From contig CAJJDN010000130.1 in NCBI GenBank assembly GCA_905182985.1, forward strand, positions 144,943 through 208,942: DNA of 64,000 nucleotides, written 5' to 3'. The stretch is from Paramecium sonneborni. Lineage: Eukaryota > Ciliophora > Oligohymenophorea > Peniculida > Parameciidae. Both the position numbers and the translations under genes were made by a program. The notes beneath the pieces are model-generated. The model was not told the origin of the DNA, did not search any database, and was given only the letters and a program-made list of their open reading frames with translations. Every line of letters begins with the position of its first letter. Within the stretch, counting starts at the first letter, position 1. This document shows positions 26,334 to 38,961 of this stretch, piece by piece.

Positions 26334-26867
26334 ATGAATCATTTGAATCACTTATTTTAAAGTCCAGTAGATTATGAGAGATATAAGAACTTAAATGAAA
26401 TTATTATTGAATAAAGAAAGAGAGTATCTCTTGATTAAAAATATCAGAATTGTTTAGATTTAATATATGAATTGTTTAGCTAGTAAATGGACGAAAAAAG
26501 TTTTTTAATGTTAAATTTCATATAATCTAACAAAATTGTTTACAACAAGCATCCGATTCCTCTTTTTCTTCAATCAGATTATAGTTTTTCCAATTTTCCA
26601 CAATATGAATATCAAATATTTATTGAGAAGGAAGGATTTCATCTCTAAAACAGATGTGAAATTTTAATGATTTATTAATAGGGTTTCCAAATTTGTCAAC
26701 TCTAACATTTTGATCTATTTCTGGATCTTAATCATCATCAAAGTGAGATCTGCAAAGCTCCTGAATATTTTGTATTTAATATTTGGGTCCCCTTATCATT
26801 TTATTAATTTATTATGACTTTATTAGAACATATTAATTATTAGAATGAATGGCTAAGGCATGTTTGA
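26334..26867 (+). CDS. Hypothetical protein, at least 177 residues (5' end uncertain)
   Basis: An open plus frame of 178 codons from ATG 26334-26336 to TGA 26865-26867. Composition is that of a real globular protein, with Pro, Trp, Cys, His and Asp well represented (KIVYNKHPIPLFLQSDYS, YQIFIEKEGFHLQNRCEI, KAPEYFVFNIWVPLS), unlike flanking spacer. I do not recognise the family. There may be upstream exons between 26.0 and 26.3 kb, since frames there are open in the same direction, so the true start could be earlier. Confidence 0.6.
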
Positions 26868-27154
26868 ATAAAAATAAAAACATAATATTTTTTTACGAAA
26901 TCTCATAAGTGTATTTGTTGATAACCAAAATATTTATTTAAATAAAAATATTAAATGTTACTATCTTATAATGAAATATATTTCTTATTTTCTTTCTAAA
27001 TGGACAATTAAAAAATTAGTCTTTGATAATAATTTAATTAAGATGTGAATAAGAAATGAAGTGATACATATATATAAATATAAAGGATTGAAATATAATA
27101 ATAAATAGAGAAATAAATAATAAATGAAAGTTAATATAATAAAAAAATAAAGGA

Positions 27155-27919
27155 TCATCCATCATTTAAAATTTGAGCGGATTGTTGTAGTAAACCTTAT
27201 AATGAGAAGGGGGATGTAGCAACATAAGGTGATTGATTAACAATGACTCTATTGATTTATTTTTATGGACTTGAATATGATAGTGTAGTTTAAACATCTT
27301 TGAGTAGTTATAATTCTTTGGTTTAAGTATTGAGTTAACTTTTGAGTGTTTCACATTATAATCTAAGACATTTTTATTGATCATGTTAATTGTTAGAACC
27401 ACATATACATTCAGATGTTGGATTACATATAGAAATATGATTGATGAAATCTTTTTTATATGTCTGTTAACCACATTCTTATTTAGGACATGTTAGAGTA
27501 TTAAATCCACATTTAGATTCATGAATTCTTAAATCAGGATAACAAAGTTCTTCAGGACATCCATTAATTCTGTTTTAACAAGAGAATTTAACACTTGTGT
27601 ATAATTTATGAAACATTTTTGGTAGTTAAGATGTTAGAATAGTCACAAGTTCACAATTAGGACAAAAACCTCTATAATTAATATCTTAGAGATATTTAGT
27701 ATTCTTATTAATTAAGATAGTTTGGATAGTTATTTCTATAGGTTCAGGAATCTAATCATCTGAATATGGTATGCATTTAAAACAAAAGTTTTCATGACAT
27801 TTAAGACATATCAATTATTGTAAAGATAGTGATTTACAACATTGACAAATAAGATGTGGTAAGAATGTTGAAACTTTAGCATAATTGGCAATTCTATTTT
27901 CAGGCAAAGGGAAATTCAT
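27155..27919 (-). CDS. RING-like / TRAF-type zinc-finger protein
   Basis: ATG 27917-27919, TGA 27155-27157, 255 codons, no intron. The N-terminal 60 residues carry a cysteine set CQCCKSL...CLKCHENFCFKC, resembling a RING or degenerate RING. Then come TRAF-type finger elements: GFCPNCELV, CQNRINGCPEELCYPDLRIHESKCGFN and CPKQECGQQTYKKDFINHISIC, spaced as in TRAF zf (C-x-NGC...H..xC). A short coiled coil (LKSQLNTQTKELQLL) and a polar tail finish it. There is no MATH domain. RING plus TRAF fingers suggest an E3-ligase-like or scaffold role, as inference only. Confidence 0.8.
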
Positions 27920-27966
27920 TTTTTATTGTAGTTATAAAAATTAAAATTTTATTAACAATAATATTT

Positions 27967-29060
27967 TCAGACTCTTTTTGCTTCATTAAAATTTTTAGCA
28001 AATGTTTATGCAATTACTAAAGGGAAAACAAGAGTTGCCTCACAAAATACTTTGACATACTCTGCATCAATTCTTAATTTACCCCAAGTTATTCCTTCTG
28101 ATGGTTTTGCACCTGCATCACTTCCATCATATTAAATTCCTGTATTTATAAATACTGCCCAATCTGCACCATTTCTCCAAATATTTGCATTCATTAAATG
28201 ATGTTTTACTACTCCTCCTCCTAATATTATTAATCCTGACTTTTTTGCATACATTGCTTTCTTATTTAACTTAACTACATCTTATAATATATCACATATA
28301 AATCCATCATATTTGTAATTAAAATAAAACATCATATCTCCTATAGCACCATCTGTTAATGCAGGACAATATACTGGAATATCATTCTTAGCACACCAAT
28401 AATATATTGATCTTTCATCATTTATTCTCTCTCCAAATCTTTTTATCATTTATTACGGTGACCATATTCTTCCCTTCTCTTTTTATTCTTAATATACTTA
28501 AATCTTTTTTTATTCATTATCTTAACTTTTATTTCATTATAAATCTCCTAAAATATTGGCATTAGCCAATCTTCAAGTTTACCATAATTTGCTGCAGGAA
28601 CATAAATATTACCTATCCTACAAATTGCTTTTAATCTTATCTCTTTATCATTCGCTTACCAATCTCCTTTATGAAAAGTTGAGATACATTTCATTAAATC
28701 TTCTTCTATTGCTCCTGCTGTAGTCACTATTGCATCAATCATTTTATGTTAAGCTAAGTATCTGATTAAATCTCTATTGCCAGAAGATACCATATTACTA
28801 GTGTAGCCTAAAAAAATGGTACATCTAGTATTTGGATCATCATTATCATCATTTGGACCTAATCGCCAATGGATCATTTTATTAATTTAATCAATAGCAG
28901 TGCTTAATTAAGATGCTTGTAATCCGAAGTTAGCATAAGATTTTAAGAGAGCATCAAAATTAACTCCTTGATTAAAATCATAGCCTTATATTTCAGGAGT
29001 TGTCACTGTTTCTGGTTACAGTTTATAAAGATTTTAGTATTGTTCTTCTGCTTATTTCAT
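27967..29060 (-). CDS. DHPS: Deoxyhypusine synthase
   Basis: ATG 29058-29060, TGA 27967-27969. A 29-nt intron (GTATATTAAG...GGGAAG) leaves 355 codons, 354 residues. It follows human deoxyhypusine synthase: [102 protein letters not shown] and [15 protein letters not shown]. The active-site lysine lies in [10 protein letters not shown] and is present. The enzyme uses NAD and spermidine to make deoxyhypusine on eIF5A, an essential step for translation of polyproline-rich proteins. Joining without the intron would leave the middle in the wrong frame. Confidence 0.95.
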
Positions 29061-29294
29061 AATTAATAATTAATGGTAAATAATTACAAATATATATTAT
29101 AATACAATTTATTATCAAACTTTCAGAGTTTGGGATTTGATTGAATAAGACTTAAACTGTTATTTCTTCAAGTATTTTATAAATATAATATGATTGTGAA
29201 TAGATATTAGTAAAAAGAAATTAAACAAAATTTTATTGTAGAGATGTAAATTTTGTCATAAATAAAAATAATTTAAAACTAATACAGATATTAA
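29061..29294. other. AT-rich spacer
   Basis: 234 bp with no coding signal. It separates the stop of the Rab gene from the start of deoxyhypusine synthase on the same strand, so it should hold the latter's promoter. Confidence 0.5.
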
Positions 29295-29969
29295 TCAGCA
29301 ACATCCTCCTTAAGATGATTATTTCTTGGTACTTTATTAAAGATTGCTTCTTTTATTTTTTTGTTTAATCACAAACATTAATTCTAAGATTTCATATTTT
29401 ATTACCATCTGCTAAATAATTGAAAACTTCAGATATTCCTTTTCCAGATTTAGCTGAAACTTCAAAATGTTTTGCATTATATGTATTACACAATTCATCA
29501 ATCTCTAATCATATTTTCTAAAATAAATTACATGATTATTCTACATCTTTATGAATATGCATATCACATTTATTACCAACAATAACCATCAACATATTAT
29601 CATTTTCAGCAAATTATTTTAATTCTTAAATCCATTATCTTCCTTTTTATAATGTTTCTTTAACAGTGGTATCATATACTATTATTGCAGCATCTGAATT
29701 TCTATAATAAAGAGGTGCTAAACTATGATATTTCTCTTATCCAGCAGTATCCTATTTGTCTATTTATTCACAACTACCCAAATTGCCAAATCTATCGGAC
29801 CTTTTTTAGTTTGCATAGTTTTCTCTTTACAATATCCATCTGATGTTTCTTAAGTTTATTCAGAAAAAGAATTATGAAAGAATCTCGTTATTATTGATGT
29901 CTTTCCAACTCTTCCTTCTCCTAAAGTCACTACTTTGTATACTCTATCTTCAAATTATTGTTTTTTCAT
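29295..29969 (-). CDS. Rab-family small GTPase (Rab5/Rab21-like), -GGCC end
   Basis: ATG 29967-29969, TGA 29295-29297. Introns of 26, 27 and 22 nt leave exactly 200 codons. G1 GEGRVGKTS, G3 IWDTAGQEKYHSLAP, G4 NKCD, G5 VSAKSGKG, and Rab-type YYRNSDAAIIVYD. The C-terminus is GGCC, a dicysteine signal for geranylgeranylation. These place it with endocytic Rabs, nearest Rab5/21/22 by the QEKYHSLAPLYY switch II. Switch I (TQETSDGY region) is unusual. Rab GTPases direct vesicle docking. Which compartment is not told by the sequence. Confidence 0.92.
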
Positions 29970-30011
29970 TACTTTATTATTTAAAATATAAAATTTGCTT
30001 ATAAAATATAT

Positions 30012-30636
30012 TCAAAATTCCAAATCTTTTATTTATTCTTTCGTGAATCTAAATTTTTATTATGTCTTTTGACAAATAAAATCATATTCAGTAATTTTTT
30101 ATTACAATTTACATTTTACACATACTATCATATCATCATCATTATACACCAATTTTTAATTACAAGTATGAATCCAATTGTGATCTTTAAAACAAATAAG
30201 ACATTTGAATTAAATAGTTTAATGTTATTCTTATTTTCCATATTACTTTTATTATTCATTATCTTCCTAAACAGATGCCAACATTTCACTATTCTTATGA
30301 GAAGAACGCTTCCTAAATCTTAATTTCATTTACTATTATTTCTTCAACTAATTTCGATTACTTCAATTATTAAAATTTATCATCAATATTATATGAATTC
30401 TTAAAATATGGAGTATTGGGTTGTTCCAAACTATGTTTCATTTGAATCGATTCTGACATATATTTATTTTATGGAGAATTTTTTTCATAATTCAAATACA
30501 ATTCTAAAATTTCTTTTATTTCTTCACTTAATTCCTAGTATTCATCTTAATCTACTTCTTTTCTCATTGTTGATTATTAGAAAACATAAGAATTTTCAGG
30601 ATTCTTGTTATTTTTATTGCTACAACAGACACCCAT
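30012..30636 (-). CDS. Small putatively N-myristoylated/palmitoylated zinc-ribbon-like protein
   Basis: ATG 30634-30636, TGA 30012-30014. One 25-nt intron (GTAAATGAAA...GGAAG) leaves exactly 200 codons. The protein begins MGVCCSNKN: Gly2 with nearby Cys-Cys and Ser is a classic dual acylation start (myristate plus palmitate), so membrane anchoring is likely. The middle is polar and acidic. The C-terminal 70 residues carry paired cysteines and histidines: FKCLICFKDHNWIHTC, then VCVKCKL and FICQK, consistent with a small zinc fold. I know no named family for it. The start lies inside the duplicated block, so another start-region copy appears near 31780. Confidence 0.75.
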
Positions 30637-32917
30637 AAAATAATTAAATATTTATTTCAAATCAATAAATTCAATTTCTCACCATCTTTTATCCCTAATT
30701 CCTCTATTGTTTTATCTAAATTTAAAACGTTATCTCCCATGACTAATTGTATAGAATTACTTTTTATTTTAATTTATTAAACTAATTTTGTAATTTTATC
30801 TCCTATTTTTTATTCTGGTTTAAATTTTATATCAAATGTTTGTTTTCTTTTATCAATTATTATTTTTACATTTATAACAAATGGACAAACATAAATAATT
30901 TCATTTGAATATGGAATAGGATCAGAAGAATTTAAGATACCATCCTTATATCGAATAACTATATCATTCTTCTAATTATACTATTGTATAATGAATTATC
31001 TTAGATCTTCAACTTTCTTATTTTTATCAAATTTAATTTCATGCTTATAATCCTGAATTTAAACTGTCAATAAGTATTTATTTTAATTATTTACTTTATT
31101 TCCCACAATTTCGCTAGTTTGACTAATTTAACTAAATTAATATAAATTTTCATCAGACTTCTATTAATATTCCATCATCATCTCAGTAGATTTTGAACTT
31201 ACAGATGTGCTTTCATTATTTAATATTTATGATTATTTATTTATTTGTTCTGATGGACATTTATATCTCAAATTTAAAATTAACTATCCATCTTTTGCAA
31301 TTTATTCTAACTTTTATTCATCTTTGAGTATCTACTAGTCATCTAATATAAATTCTGCTTTAAATGAATTGCTGATACCTAATTCTTATCTTAAATCCTT
31401 TATACTTAACTCCTTATCTAATTCAATTTCGAATTATTAATTATTTTCTATAATTATTATTTGAATTTTTGAAGAAGTATTTTCAACTATTTCATACTCA
31501 ATTATATCCATATCATAGAATTCTATATCTTAAAAAGTTTAATTTTAATCAATACTCTATTTTTTAAAATAAAAATTGCAATTATTTATTTTTAAATGAT
31601 CTAACAGAATAGAAATTTAAGAATTAAAATAAACTTCAAAATATTATTATTCTTTATTTATATTATTAAATGTTCCTACCATAATTAAATCTTTGACTTC
31701 TATTTATAATTCTTTAATATTTAAACTCTTAATTTAAATATCTTTTATTATTGGATCAACTTGATTTTTTANAGACACCCATAAAATAATTAAATATTTA
31801 TTTCAAATCAATAAATTCAATTTCTCACCATCTTTTATCCCTAATTCCTCTATTGTTTTATCTAAATTTAAAACGTTATCTCCCATGACTAATTGTATAG
31901 AATTACTTTTTATTTTAATTTATTAAACTAATTTTGTAATTTTATCTCCTATTTTTTATTCTGGTTTAAATTTTATATCAAATGTTTGTTTTCTTTTATC
32001 AATTATTATTTTTACATTTATAACAAATGGACAAACATAAATAATTTCATTTGAATATGGAATAGGATCAGAAGAATTTAAGATACCATCCTTATATCGA
32101 ATAACTATATCATTCTTCTAATTATACTATTGTATAATGAATTATCTTAGATCTTCAACTTTCTTATTTTTATCAAATTTAATTTCATGCTTATAATCCT
32201 GAATTTAAACTGTCAATAAGTATTTATTTTAATTATTTACTTTATTTCCCACAATTTCGCTAGTTTGACTAATTTAACTAAATTAATATAAATTTTCATC
32301 AGACTTCTATTAATATTCCATCATCATCTCAGTAGATTTTGAACTTACAGATGTGCTTTCATTATTTAATATTTATGATTATTTATTTATTTGTTCTGAT
32401 GGACATTTATATCTCAAATTTAAAATTAACTATCCATCTTTTGCAATTTATTCTAACTTTTATTCATCTTTGAGTATCTACTAGTCATCTAATATAAATT
32501 CTGCTTTAAATGAATTGCTGATACCTAATTCTTATCTTAAATCCTTTATACTTAACTCCTTATCTAATTCAATTTCGAATTATTAATTATTTTCTATAAT
32601 TATTATTTGAATTTTTGAAGAAGTATTTTCAACTATTTCATACTCAATTATATCCATATCATAGAATTCTATATCTTAAAAAGTTTAATTTTAATCAATA
32701 CTCTATTTTTTAAAATAAAAATTGCAATTATTTATTTTTAAATGATCTAACAGAATAGAAATTTAAGAATTAAAATAAACTTCAAAATATTATTATTCTT
32801 TATTTATATTATTAAATGTTCCTACCATAATTAAATCTTTGACTTCTATTTATAATTCTTTAATATTTAAACTCTTAATTTAAATATCTTTTATTATTGG
32901 ATCAACTTGATTTTTTA
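30627..32917. repeat. Identical 1,145-bp direct copies around a single N (unmerged contig overlap)
   Basis: 30627-31771 equals 31773-32917, with the N at 31772. The duplicate carries the first 10 bp of the acylated zinc gene plus the last 1.1 kb of the multi-ubiquitin-like gene. It behaves exactly like the joins at 4985 and 16441. Confidence 0.9.
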
Positions 32918-34607
32918 TAAAACATACAACTGGTTAATTTTTTGGATAAGAATTCATCAATAAAAACTCTTTTTAAAATTATTCTATTTTTTAATCATTA
33001 TCAATGCTATAATCAATATATTATTTTTTATTAATAAAATAAATCTTAATTTATTAATTTTTTTTTGTTTTATGACCTTATTCTAAAATAATTATTTTGT
33101 AAGGTTCTTGATATGCAGTCCATAATTTTTTAACCAATTAAATTCCTTAAACAGTTTTATTTCCATATTCTAATTCAAATTCTTATTAATCTGAAATTGC
33201 AAAATGATTTCTCAGGATAATAAACAAATCTATTACGCATTTATCCCTATTAACAAAAATTTCATAAAGCTCTCCAATAAACAATATTTTTAATTTAATT
33301 TATAGAGGTAAATACAAAAATAATCCATTTTAAATTTATAAAGTAGCAAAAGTTTATTCGATGTTATCAATTTCTCTATTATTAAAACTTATCCAAACAT
33401 CTTTAGTTTTTCTTCCAATTAATTTATAAATGTATTTTGATAATAATTCGTTTGATTGTGCTAAAAATTTATCTACATTATTTTATTCAAGATGTTAAAA
33501 TTTGATTATAATTTAAATACCCGATAATGTTGGATTTTTAATTATAGCATGATTTTGTGTAATTTGCAATTAACTTTAATAGTTTTACATTTATTTATTT
33601 ACAAATACTTATTCCTCTATAACAGAACAGTAATTCTTTTTAAAATCTTGTTTTTCTTTTTCCTAGAAACTAATAAATTGAGGCACTGTTGAAGTAATTA
33701 ATTATATTACACTATTATTGGTAAGATTATAATATCTTATTGTGTTGTTTGATTATAATTCAATATCATTAAAAAATAATTTAAAATTGACTTCAGAGAT
33801 AGTATGAGAAAAAAAGGATTTTTTAATTAAGTTAATTAATGTTTCCACTTTTTGATTTATGAGTATTGTAAATTGTTTTTTATTCTAATCATTAACAATA
33901 GAAAGAGTGACTTGGTGATTTTCTTGATTTTCATTAATTTCTTGATGTTCTATTATTTTAAATTTTACTTCTGTGTTTGGATTCACATGATATAAATAAA
34001 ATTGATTATTGCCAATCATCTAATGGAGTTATATCTTTTAACTATTAATATTTATCTTGTCCCCAATTAATTTACATAAATCTGATAAAGTAATAGTGAC
34101 ATCGATGTCTAGTTTAAATAATTGTTTATTGTATATAAAGTAATTTTGTGAAAATACTTGATAAATTAAATTTCTTGATGCAGAATATTCAAACAAATAT
34201 TTATTTTCAGATAGTTGTATGTCATTTATGGTAAAAATAATTGAATATTCAGTATTAAAACCTAATTTTTTTAGTAGAATAGATTTAAATTGTCTGATGG
34301 TAGTTGAGACTTCACATTTTAATTAATAGTTTCCTAATTTATGATTATTGACAAAAACTTGAATTAAATCTGTAAATTAGACTTCGATTAAAAAATTAGT
34401 TTAAGTAATTCTTAATTATTCAATAGTTTTAGAATAATCTAATTATTCAGCTTAATAAAATAATTTCACATTTTATGTATTGATAGATAAATTAAATTTG
34501 TTAACTAAAATGTTAATGATATCAATAACTTTTTATTGAGCATTAAATAGGTGCTAAAATGAAAAAAGTGTATTTCTAATTTAAATATCTATTTTTCTTT
34601 GATTCAT
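30657..34607 (-). CDS. Large protein of tandem ubiquitin-like modules (copy A)
   Basis: ATG 34605-34607 (MNQRKIDIQIRN), TGA 30657-30659. Collapsing the 1,146-base assembly repeat leaves exactly 935 codons and no intron, so about 934 residues. The whole length is a chain of 70-90-residue units with the beta-grasp pattern: two beta strands, a helix starting with a T/S-xx-xL motif, then short strands ending L-x-L-x. Examples: ELDKELSIKDLRQELGI...ILDDQQILKDEQKLEQIA, and the end NLDKTIEELGIKDGEKLNLLI. The C-terminus lacks a Gly-Gly, so it is not a ubiquitin precursor. Similar genes lie at 35781-38621 and 42308-44934. Identification as ubiquitin-like is by eye. Ub-like or PB1-type scaffold roles are inference. 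Confidence 0.7.
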
Positions 34608-34749
34608 TAAATAGTTAAATATATTATATTATTTATATAATAAAAATAAATGTATTAAAAAAGGAGAGAAGATTATATCTTTTATATATTAGTAAATGAA
34701 AGGATATTTTTTGGGCAATATATTAATTTATAAATTAACCGTCAAAAAT
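34608..34749. promoter_or_regulatory. Short divergent intergenic region
   Basis: 142 bp between the starts of a minus-strand and a plus-strand gene, so both promoters must fit here. It is AT-rich with no motif I can name. Confidence 0.4.
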
Positions 34750-35745
34750 ATGTTAGTTCAATAATATAGATAATTACCTGCACCATAAAGAGACTTGCCT
34801 TTTAATTTAAGTTAAGCTCATTTTGAATAGAGAATGAGATTTTAATAATAACAAATATAAGCAAGAGTGATAGAAGAGAGACCTAATTTTTAAGAGATGT
34901 AAGGAGGTTAACCTCCAATTAAACCTTGGTTAGGAGAAGATGTATATATGGTTGCATTTTTGTTATCAGTTGAAAACGATAGATTAAGAGAAGAGAATGG
35001 AAGGATTAGTGAATATGTAAATTAGAATGAATTAAGATTTAAAGGAGTTGATTTAATTGAAGGAGAATTAATTTAATTGAGAAATAAAATAGGAGATTAT
35101 GAGAAAAAGATTGCTTAATTATAATATGAGAGTGAATAATGGAGAATCAAATTTATTAATAGAGAAAAAGAAAGTGAAGATTAACGTTATTAAAAAGAAT
35201 TATAAAGAAGAATTTAAATTGATAAAGAAATAAGAGAATTAACAGCAAGATTTATATCTGATAGAAATTAATTAGAAAAAGAAAATAGATAATTAAGAAC
35301 TGAATTAGATAGTCTTAAACTTTCTAAAAGTAGTGTGGAAGATATTATGAGATAAGCAGATCTTGTATAAAAAGAAAATCATAGATTAAAATAAGAATTA
35401 GATAATCTTAGGTAAAATAAATCAATTATTAAAATTATAGAAAAGGTTTTGATGAATTAGAATATGTACTTAAAACAGCAGCAGATTTAGAAGCTGAAAA
35501 TACTCAACTTAAACATTAAATGGAAAATTATTAAGCTTAATTATAACATCAATCATAATAATAACAAATCTAACCAATTCAAAGAGTTGTTGTTAATTCA
35601 ACAGATTTATGTAATAATTATAACTAATTAAATAGAAAACTCAATCAATCTAGAATCAGAAAATAAGAGATTAAAAGATGAAAATGATAGATTAAAATTA
35701 GTTTTAAATCTAGGTTAAACTTCAAGACCATAACCTTTTATGTGA
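34750..35745 (+). CDS. Coiled-coil protein, 313 residues, Gln/Pro-rich head
   Basis: ATG 34750-34752 (MLVQQYRQLPAPQRDLPF), TGA 35743-35745. Introns of 29 nt and 25 nt leave 314 codons. An N-terminal 75-residue polar region with the motif PIKPWLGEDVYMVAFLL precedes about 200 residues of strong heptad coiled coil (SVENDRLREENGRIS, LEKENRQLRTELDSLKL, EENKRLKDENDRLKL type). This layout, a short conserved head then a rod, recalls basal-body or cortical scaffold proteins. I do not recognise a named family. It lies between two multi-ubiquitin-like genes transcribed the other way. Confidence 0.8.
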
Positions 35746-35780
35746 TATATATATAACTATTAAATTATTCTAATTTTAAT

Positions 35781-38621
35781 TCATTTCACAATCTCAAATT
35801 CATCATTTTAATCTAAGGGTATTTATGAAAAAAACAATTCATTATTTACTTCTTCTCCTTACAAAAATATTATTATGTTGTTCATATTGTATTTATTTTA
35901 AAATTCTTAAATAAATGTTTACACCTAAGAATTCAATAATACATATTCTGTGTATTTTTTATCATCTTAAGCATCATATAATGTAATCTTTAAAAAATTC
36001 TTATTTTATTTGTATATTAACTCTATCTCATTATTTCGATTTATTAAAGTCTTCAATAAGACATTATCTAATAAAGCTTAATTTTAATTATTTATTTCAA
36101 AAAGCTAATAATATTCATTAATTAATTTCTATTACTATTTTAAAGTTTTGATATCCATATCACTTTTAACACTAATTTGACTAACATTCCCATCTATATG
36201 CAATTTTAAATTTTTCTAGGTTTCTTCTATCTCTAAAGTTGAATTGTCTATCACTCCTTCTTCTATTAAAGTTCTATCCTAATTTATTTCTTTATTTTAA
36301 TAATAAACTCTTGAGTTTTAAAAGTTTTTCGATTTAATAATTTCACTAATCTTAGCATTCTAATTGCAAATTTCAGAATGCAAAAATTATTTTGTATCAT
36401 ATTTAATAAACTAAATTGTCATTATTTTTGAATAATACAATATATCATCGCTTTCTATTTTTTCATTTCTAAATGAATTTTAAATATTCACAACTTGATT
36501 ATTAAATAATAATTAAATTTTCTCTTTTATATGAAATTTAATAACATTATCAATTATTTCCTCAGGATAAAAAGTTAATTCAATCTTATTTGTATTGTTA
36601 TTTTACTCAATTAATTGTGCACGTTTTGAACATTCTATTATTATTATAGTATTTAAATCTAATTTTAAATCTTTTAATTAAGTATTTTCATCTTAACAAT
36701 TTAAATCTATAAAGCACCTTGATTTTCTATTTGCTATTTTTTCTAACATTTATTTTACAGTTAGTCTTTTATCATCTTTAAATTCATATGTAGGTTAAGT
36801 ATTTTAAAATTTATATTTTATATCTACATTCTTTTTTGAAATCTTTAGAACTTTAGTTTAGTATTTTGAAATTTCTTCACAATCATCTAAATTTTTATTA
36901 TTCTCATCCACAATAGAAACTTCATCACAAAATAAATCCATAAAATTATTCTTTATTATTGATATTTTATCTGTTTCGTAAAATTAAGTTTCTTACTACT
37001 CTATGTTATTTTCCAAAATTAATTAAAACTTAAGAGTAATCTCTTTACTTATTCTAAATATTGCATCTTTAGGAAATTCATTTAGACGATCATTGTTATT
37101 TAAAGTTTATTCATTGTATAAAATCTTGCAATTACAATTTATTTTATATATAGAACTTATTTTCTAAATTAAATCTTTTACTGTAGATGCATAATTTATG
37201 CTTATTAAAATTATTTATGGAGCATCTTAATTTTTAATTCTAATCATTATTTATATCAAAATTTCTGATTAATAATAACGAATTGTATCACCATCTCTAA
37301 TATTCTCTGATTCATAAGTACCATTTAAATCTAATAATTAACCTTATTTATAAGCCTTTATTCTAACATTTTCAATATACTTTCTCTTCTTCATTTCATC
37401 ATCTATGATTTCTTGAGGATTTACTGATATTGTAGTAATCTCATTTTCTTCATCTATAAAATTTACATTAATTTATTGATTCTACATCAACTAATATTAA
37501 ATTTAATTATTATTATTATTAAATTAAATTTAGTTAAAAATTAAATCATCGCTGAATTAGAGTTTCTTGTCATTAATAAAAAATTCATATTTCTTCTCAA
37601 TAAAAGGGCTTAATCTTTAAATTGAAGAAACTAAATCTAAATTTGATACATTATATAAAAAAAAATTGGATTGCTTTACTTTATCTACAAATTTTATTTA
37701 CATAGATTTCTCTTATATTTTATCTTCTAAAATTAATTCTATATCTTATGATTCAAAAGAAATTGATGAGAAATCCAAATTTTCGATTTTGATATTATTG
37801 TTCAAAATCTTATTATTAAATTTAATTTATAACTTCTAGTTCTCATGTATTGAATAAATTTATTAAAGTTATTCAAGCAATTCCTTTATAGTTATACTAA
37901 CAGAAACAATATAATTATAAATAGTATCATTATACCAGATTTATAATTTTTACTTACTCTTAATATTTAATTCCAATTCAGCACACTATGGTATTTTTTA
38001 GGAAAAATATGTATATTAATCTTATAATATTGTATTTTTGTAATATAATTCTATTTCTTCATCTATACCAAATTTTTATCTCACTTTTTATTTAATTTAA
38101 TCAAAATGAGAGAAAGCATCCATTTAAAATAAAAATTACTAATCTTTATACTAAATGTAAAATTTAACTAACACCAAATAAAATATTTCTTATTAATAAA
38201 TAAAAATCTGACAGAGTAATAAGTTCCTATCGAAAAATTGATTTTTTTTCATAATTTTTATTGAATAGAGACTGCAATTTAATGAATTTGCAATTTATTT
38301 CTCTAATTCTGATAATTACCAACATGCATCAGCTTTGTCTAATATGATTTTATGTTTGTCATCTTTACTAAGGTGTTAAATAGTAAAATTTTCTATTTCA
38401 TCAGAGAAATTAATGTAAATAAAAGGATTTTAAATATCCTTAATGAAGAAGTTTCTATCTCTTTTAGAATTATCAATAGTGATATCAATTTTTGCTTTGT
38501 TAGGAAATCCTTTTAATTAATTTACATGTTAAATAACGTCATTAATAGTAGAAGATTAAGACTTAGGTTCATATTCAATTTTGAATTTGTTTTAGTTAAT
38601 TAAGACTTCGATTTTTTTCAT
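35781..38621 (-). CDS. Large protein of tandem ubiquitin-like modules (copy B)
   Basis: ATG 38619-38621 (MKKIEVLINQNKFKIEYEP), TGA 35781-35783, exactly 947 codons with no intron. Same architecture as the gene at 30657: repeated units of strand-strand-helix-strand-strand, for example NDVIQHVNQLKGFP after an opening hairpin, and the final unit LNSQVQTFIQEFQNKYN...LQGEEVNNELFFSQI with a closing FEIVK. No catalytic motif, no membrane segment, no C-terminal diglycine. The plus-strand coiled-coil gene ends 35 bp beyond its stop, convergent. Function unknown. A scaffold or adaptor built of ubiquitin-fold units is the best guess. Confidence 0.7.
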
Positions 38622-38667
38622 ATTTTTATTATAATTCTCTAATTTAATTATTTAAAAAAAAATTATA

Positions 38668-38961
38668 ATGATTTCATTTATAGAATATGTTATTAATCAA
38701 TTTATTTGTTCATAATAGATTATAAAGTAATCATTTCAGAGGATTAAGGAACAAATTCAAGTATTTAAATAGAATTTTTAAAGTAATTTAGCTATTCTAA
38801 AAATTTTGAATAGCTAAATTTCTTTTAGTTATGCACTTTCAGGATGTTATCTTCTTTAAATTTTTAGTAAATCTTGTTAGTAATATCCTAATGATATAAT
38901 TCTAAATGAATTTATTTTTGAAATGAGAAATATGAATTTAAAATTTCTATAATAGAATTGA
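38668..38961 (+). CDS. Small hypothetical protein (97 residues, 3' end uncertain)
   Basis: ATG 38668-38670 (MISFIEYVINQFICSQ) to TGA 38959-38961, 98 codons. Composition is partly gene-like (FQRIKEQIQVFKQNF, FSYALSGCYLLQIFSKSCQQ). Another plus frame beyond 38930 is also gene-like (KYQELLFIKKWILEYFDP) and might be a following exon, but I cannot find the joining intron. It starts 46 bp from the divergent start of the gene at 38621. Confidence 0.45.
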
